Shown here: piece after piece, positions 6,571-7,768 of the stretch | Layout: each line of letters opens with the position of its first letter | How positions within the stretch are numbered: the stretch's first letter is position 1 | From: Deltaproteobacteria bacterium | Lineage (GTDB): Bacteria > Myxococcota_A > UBA9160 > JAFDET01 | Assembly (NCBI GenBank): GCA_019310195.1 | Contig: JAFDET010000171.1 | Location: forward strand, 1 to 7,768 | Direction: 5' to 3' | Length of the DNA stretch: 7,768 nt | Made by a program: the position numbers and the translations under genes | Notes under the pieces: model-generated | Databases searched by the model: none | Told to the model about the DNA's origin: nothing | Seen by the model: only the letters and a program-made list of their open reading frames with translations

Positions 6571-6614
6571 GCAGGACGCAGTGTCTCTCTCCTGCGACGG
6601 GCCTCAATCGCAGG
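6571..6614 (+). repeat. overlapping alternative hairpins downstream of the hydrolase gene
   Basis: GCAGGA (6571-6576) pairs with TCCTGC (6590-6595), and CCTGCGA (6591-6597) pairs with TCGCAGG (6608-6614). The two stems share CCTGC, so only one can form at a time. The site is 21 bases past the hydrolase stop. Neither stem is followed by a T run. It could be a 3' end processing or termination structure; an attenuator-like role is possible but unsupported. Nothing else is seen in 6550-6638. Confidence 0.35.
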
Positions 6615-6674
6615 CCCCGCCGGGTCGATTCAAGGAGTGTGCTGCACGACGTCGGACTCCTCTGGACCGTCGCG

Positions 6675-6806
6675 CTGGGGCTCGGGCTGAGCTTGAGCTT
6701 CGATCTGGCGCGGCGCTACGGCGGAACGCTGCGGGCCACGCCCCGCCCGGGCGGCGGGACCTCGTTCACGCTCTGGCTGCCCGCATCCGCTGACGCGTCG
6801 GCCTGA
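6675..6806 (+). pseudogene. C-terminal remnant of a sensor histidine kinase
   Basis: This frame ends with the last part of a HATPase_c domain. LGLGLSLSFDLARRYGG corresponds to the G2 box and following helix (GLGLSI...IVRRHGG), and PRPGGGTSFTLWLPA to the final strand, then a short tail and a stop. Only about 43 codons match. The histidine-containing dimerisation domain and the N and G1 boxes are absent: 6550-6674 shows no kinase similarity in any plus frame I read. The frame stays open upstream, and a GTG at 6639 could give a 55-residue product, but its AAGGAG is only one base away. It is most likely a decayed 5'-truncated gene left by deletion or rearrangement. The stop lies ten bases from the stop of the convergent broken gpsA-like gene. 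No response regulator is nearby. Confidence 0.65.
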
Positions 6807-6816
6807 AGGCTCTGGA

Positions 6817-7768
6817 TCAACCCGGGTCGCGGATCCCGTGCAGCTCGTCCTTGAACTCGCGGGAGACCAGCAGCTCGACGGCCTCCAGAAGCGGGCGTTG
6901 GCGGTGCAGGACGTGAAAGACGTGCTCGGTGATGGGCATGTCCACGTCGCACTTGCGCGCCAGCTCCCAGGTGGCCGCGCACGTGGAGTAGCCCTCGGCC
7001 ACGGTGTGCTGCCCGGCCAGGTAGGTGCTCGGATCCCAGGTCTCCGGTGCAGGTCAGCACCAGGTCACCCACGCCGGCCAGGCCCAGGAAGGTGAGCGGG
7101 TCCGCGCCCAGGGCGACGCCCAGGCGCGTGATCTCGGCCAGGCCGCGGGTGATGAGCGCCGCGCGCGCGTTGGCACCGAAGCCCAGCCCGTCGCAGGCGC
7201 CGGTGGCGATCGCCATCACGTTCTTGACCGCTCCTCCCACCTGCACTCCGATCGGATCGCCGCTGGTGTAGACGCGGAAACGCGGCGCGTGGAGCAGCTC
7301 CTGGACGCGACGCGCTGCGGTCATCCCGTCGGACGCCAACGCCACGTCGGTGGGAAGCCCGGCCGCCACCTCCTTGGCGAAGCTGGGGCCCGAGAGGTAG
7401 GCGATCCGCTCGGCCGGCACCCGCGGCAGCGCCTCGGACAGCACCTGGGACATGAGCTTCAGGCTGCCCTCCTCGACGCCCTTGCTGGCAGCCACGACCA
7501 GCGCGCCTTCCTCCAGGGCCGGGGCGACGCTTTCCGACACCGCACGCAGGTGTGACGAGGGCGGCACCAACAGCACCACCTCGGCGCCCTGCACCGCCTG
7601 GGCCACGTCCGCCGACGCGTCCAGGCTCTCGGGAAGCTCCGCGTCGGGCAGATAGGTCGCGTTCACGTGTCGCGACCGGATCTCCTCGGCGACCTTGGGC
7701 TCGAACGCCCACAGCGTGACGTCGTGCCCGATGCGCGCTGCGTGACAGGCGAGCGCCGTACCCCACGC
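6817..7768 (-). pseudogene. gpsA: second gpsA-like gene with out-of-frame internal deletion (N-terminus outside window)
   Basis: From the right edge the protein reads on from the nucleotide loop (AWGTALACHAARIGHDVTLW). It keeps the GpsA core: VNATYLPD, VLLVPPSSHLRAV, AASKGVEEG, SGPSFAKEVAAGLPTDVAL, FRVYTSGDPIGVQVGGAVKN (with the conserved lysine), GFGANARAALITRGLAE and GLAGVGDLVLTCTGDL. At about 7033-7037 the frame breaks. The C-terminal part continues in another frame (TYLAGQHTVAEGYSTC, then DMPITEHVFHVLH and SREFKDELHG) to a stop at 6817. Between TCT and VAEG only 43 bases remain; a usual GpsA has about 84. The missing piece is the SRNRxVGxxLGxG segment, whose Arg/Asn bind the substrate. 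As read, translation runs on out of frame, so the product should be inactive. The left-edge gpsA could supply the function. An assembly fault is possible, but about 41 missing bases is more than a base-calling slip. Confidence 0.85.

Noticed and set aside
6581..6793. Alternative 70-codon plus-strand frame over the kinase remnant
   Set aside because: It has an Arg/Ala-rich shadow sequence, while the other frame carries clear HATPase_c end motifs.
6831..7036. Two GGATCC sites 200 bases apart, one at the gpsA break
   Set aside because: A 6-base match twice in GC-rich DNA is likely chance; there is no sign of vector or longer repeat around them.

Overview
The window is GC-rich, densely coding bacterial DNA with long antisense open frames, Shine-Dalgarno-type starts and several non-ATG starts. 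No rRNA, tRNA, CRISPR array, transposase or phage gene was seen. The pairing of a HAD-phosphatase/PlsC acyltransferase fusion with a following gpsA is familiar from Actinobacteria and some other high-GC bacteria such as Myxococcota. The taxon cannot be fixed from this stretch.

Left part, minus strand (1-4321). A large membrane protein of the TMTC/TPR glycosyltransferase-like type (1760-4321) is followed, after a 215-base gap with a terminator-like hairpin and a candidate promoter, by the HAD-PlsC fusion (123-1544). The fusion appears to start at a CTG codon. Fourteen bases beyond its stop begins a glycerol-3-phosphate dehydrogenase, gpsA, cut by the window edge (1-108). These last two form a phospholipid-precursor operon: GpsA makes glycerol-3-phosphate, and PlsC puts the second acyl chain on lysophosphatidate.

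Centre, plus strand (4371-6549). A divergent promoter region precedes a two-gene unit of exported proteins. The first is an unrecognised 165-residue protein with a signal peptide and six cysteines. The second, directly abutting, is a prolyl-oligopeptidase-like (S9) hydrolase with an unusual nucleophile elbow, short spacing between catalytic residues, and no canonical start codon in frame.

Right part (6550-7768) shows decay. It holds a pair of mutually exclusive hairpins, an orphan C-terminal scrap of a histidine kinase on the plus strand, and a second, convergent gpsA-like gene on the minus strand. That gene carries an out-of-frame deletion removing the conserved Ser-Arg-Asn-Arg segment. So gpsA-like sequence lies at both edges: the left copy is intact as far as visible, the right copy is broken.

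No clear new defence or mobile system is visible. The most unusual items are the long unassigned C-terminal region of the TMTC-like protein, the exported six-cysteine protein plus atypical hydrolase pair, the CTG start of the PlsC fusion, and the decayed gpsA/kinase segment.
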